Position numbers and translations under genes: made by a program
DNA from: Aphelenchoides besseyi
Taxonomy: Eukaryota; Nematoda; Chromadorea; Rhabditida; Aphelenchoididae
Direction of reading: 5' to 3'
DNA length: 64,000 bases
NCBI GenBank assembly: GCA_024699855.1
Contig: JAMPIQ010000001.1
Span: 4,278,001 to 4,342,000 of the forward strand
In this document: piece after piece, positions 62,800 through 64,000 of the stretch
How the letters are laid out: each line of letters begins with the position of its first letter
Numbering within the stretch: the first letter of the stretch is position 1
The notes under the pieces: generated by a model
Seen by the model: the letters and a program-made list of their open reading frames with translations, nothing else
Told to the model about the DNA's origin: nothing
The model's database searches: none

Positions 62800-64000
62800 A
62801 CATTAGCGAGCAAAAGTCTGGACATTTTTCCGATGTTCAGTTAGAAGCGCATTTAGTTGCGCTGTTGTTTGCGCATTTAAAAAGAGTTCTTTAAAGAAAT
62901 GTAGAGCATTGTCTTAACTTCAATTCAACACCAAATATGCATTATGTTGAACGTTCTCTATAGAAATTGGTTTCGACAACAGCAAATCGATTGAAAAATC
63001 TGGACAATTTTACAAAAATGTAGAAAACCGTCAGGATGACTTGGTTTATTTAAAGAAATACAATGAAATAAGTTCAGTATTTTGTCGCGCATTCTTTCTG
63101 TTTGATAACGCTTGACAACGGCGGGGTAATGGCTCGATCAATTTCTTGAGTTAGGAAGAGTGGGTTTGAGACCATTGATACGAAGGTTTCGCAAAAAGTT
63201 CTTCCCGTTTTTGAACTTTTTACCACGGAGACCTTCTTGGACCTTTGACCAAAGATTTTCGATCGGATTGTTTTTATTCGACGTTTTCAGATAGAACCAA
63301 CTCCGCGTTTCCCCGTGTTCTAAACGAAACTTAAACAACAGAGTCAACGAAATCGTTTATCCAAAGTAAAGAAATCGGTGGCTGCAAGACCCGCCTTTTC
63401 GACTTCTTCTCGTAACAACCATCATGGCTCTAAATAGGGTTTAAACCGAGAACAAACGCATTAGGTCAGAAGATCAAACCTCGCAAGATCCCATCGATAA
63501 GTGTCCCAATGAATGGCTAATGACTTTTGAGACTTGGACATCTTGTGAATCTTAAGCTTCTTCGGGATTAATGTGTTGCGGTTTCATGCACAAGCTTCTG
63601 TATAAAAATTCATTTCTAGCAAATCGCATATTTTTATGTGTGAACTGTGTAAAAACGTTATCATAGACTTCTCTAGCGGAGCTTTTTGCGTTAAAAATTT
63701 GTTATCAAAACTTTTCTAAGAATACAATACCTTATGCTCTTTTGCGGCCAACATCAACGTGCGCTTCGTTTTGAGCGGATTTACTTCTTGGAATCTTCAT
63801 TCTTCGAGCATTTTTTCGCTCGGCTTTAAGATTTTGTTGTTAATAGCATTGTTTGGCGTTTTATTCGATTTTGTGTCGTCCATATTTTCGCATCAGAGTT
63901 TAACTAAATTCATTTATTTTCAGATATTTAGAGAATTCTGGGAGCTCAAATGGGGGATTTTGAGAGAATTTAAGTCAACAGTAGAAATTTATGTGCGAAA
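62800..64000 (-). mobile_element. Decayed Tc1/mariner-family transposon, truncated at window edge
   Basis: The inner end at about 62800-62825 has a TA followed by a mariner-like terminal motif (GCAAAAGTCTGGACATTTTT), and a related GAAAAATCTGGACAATTTTAC lies at 62992-63012. On the minus strand, NPIENLWSKVQEGLRGKKF is the DDE-domain end of Tc1 transposases. A stop follows (63138), and the typical tail EPLPRRCQAL continues in another frame near 63130. Near 63790-63840 a fragment resembling the N-terminal HTH (ARRMKIPRSKS ... GRKRA) is seen. Stops and frame breaks show the transposase is dead. The other end was not located. Confidence 0.7.
63080..63350 (-). pseudogene. Tc1-type transposase C-terminal fragment, frameshifted
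   Basis: Residues NNPIENLWSKVQEGLRGKKF encode the DDE_3 region holding the last catalytic part and its flanks. The frame stops at 63138. The expected PLPRRCQAL segment is found out of frame immediately downstream. Non-functional relic. Confidence 0.75.

Overview
This is nuclear DNA of a nematode. The evidence is very short spliceosomal introns (mostly 34-66 bp, gt...tttag or ttcag), a polypyrimidine-cag acceptor just upstream of many start codons (at about 5073, 12258, 17499, 22721, 56541 and 60799, as expected of spliced-leader trans-splicing), a nematode-type serpentine chemoreceptor, tandem intracellular fatty-acid-binding proteins, and a GSK-3 that starts MNKQL as in Caenorhabditis. I cannot name the species. 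All gene models were spliced by eye. CDS coordinates are whole spans that include introns.

Layout. 0-10 kb is repeat-rich: the 3' end of an unknown gene, a dihydrodiol-dehydrogenase-like oxidoreductase (-), a 1.1-kb foldback with tRNA-like pol III boxes in both arms, a second tRNA-derived SINE-like head, an orphan 370-aa gene (+), a dispersed repeat split by a 543-bp insertion, a chemoreceptor (+) and a small coiled-coil gene right behind it. 10-26 kb: histone H1 (-), a LamG-domain single-pass receptor (+), GSK-3 (+), a short ribophorin II (-), NAD(P)HX epimerase (+), a DOMON/cytochrome b561 reductase (+) and RPAP2/Rtr1 (-). 26-37 kb: an ammonium transporter (+) with a small antisense gene nested in its 703-bp intron, an unrecognised low-complexity gene (-) and a MYT1-type C2HC zinc-finger transcription factor (-) with an intron of about 2.9 kb.

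36.8-47.5 kb has no recognisable gene and lies upstream of the MYT1 factor, so it is a candidate cis-regulatory domain. 47.5-64 kb: ataxin-2 (+), FAM135 lipase-like protein (+), ornithine decarboxylase antizyme (-), a beta-propeller lactonase (+), two tandem FABPs (+), a core-2/I-branching glycosyltransferase (+) and a decayed Tc1/mariner element at the right edge.

The strongest special biology is the antizyme. Its first ORF ends in a W-C-x-UGA motif and the conserved antizyme domain continues in the +1 frame, so a programmed +1 frameshift is required. The shift codon appears to be CGG (CGG-UGA-C). Other notable points are two introns whose 3' ends lack AG (FAM135 last intron, FABP-1 first intron), a GC-AG intron, the nested antisense gene, a Swp1-sized ribophorin II, and a bacterial/fungal-type lactonase that carries introns.
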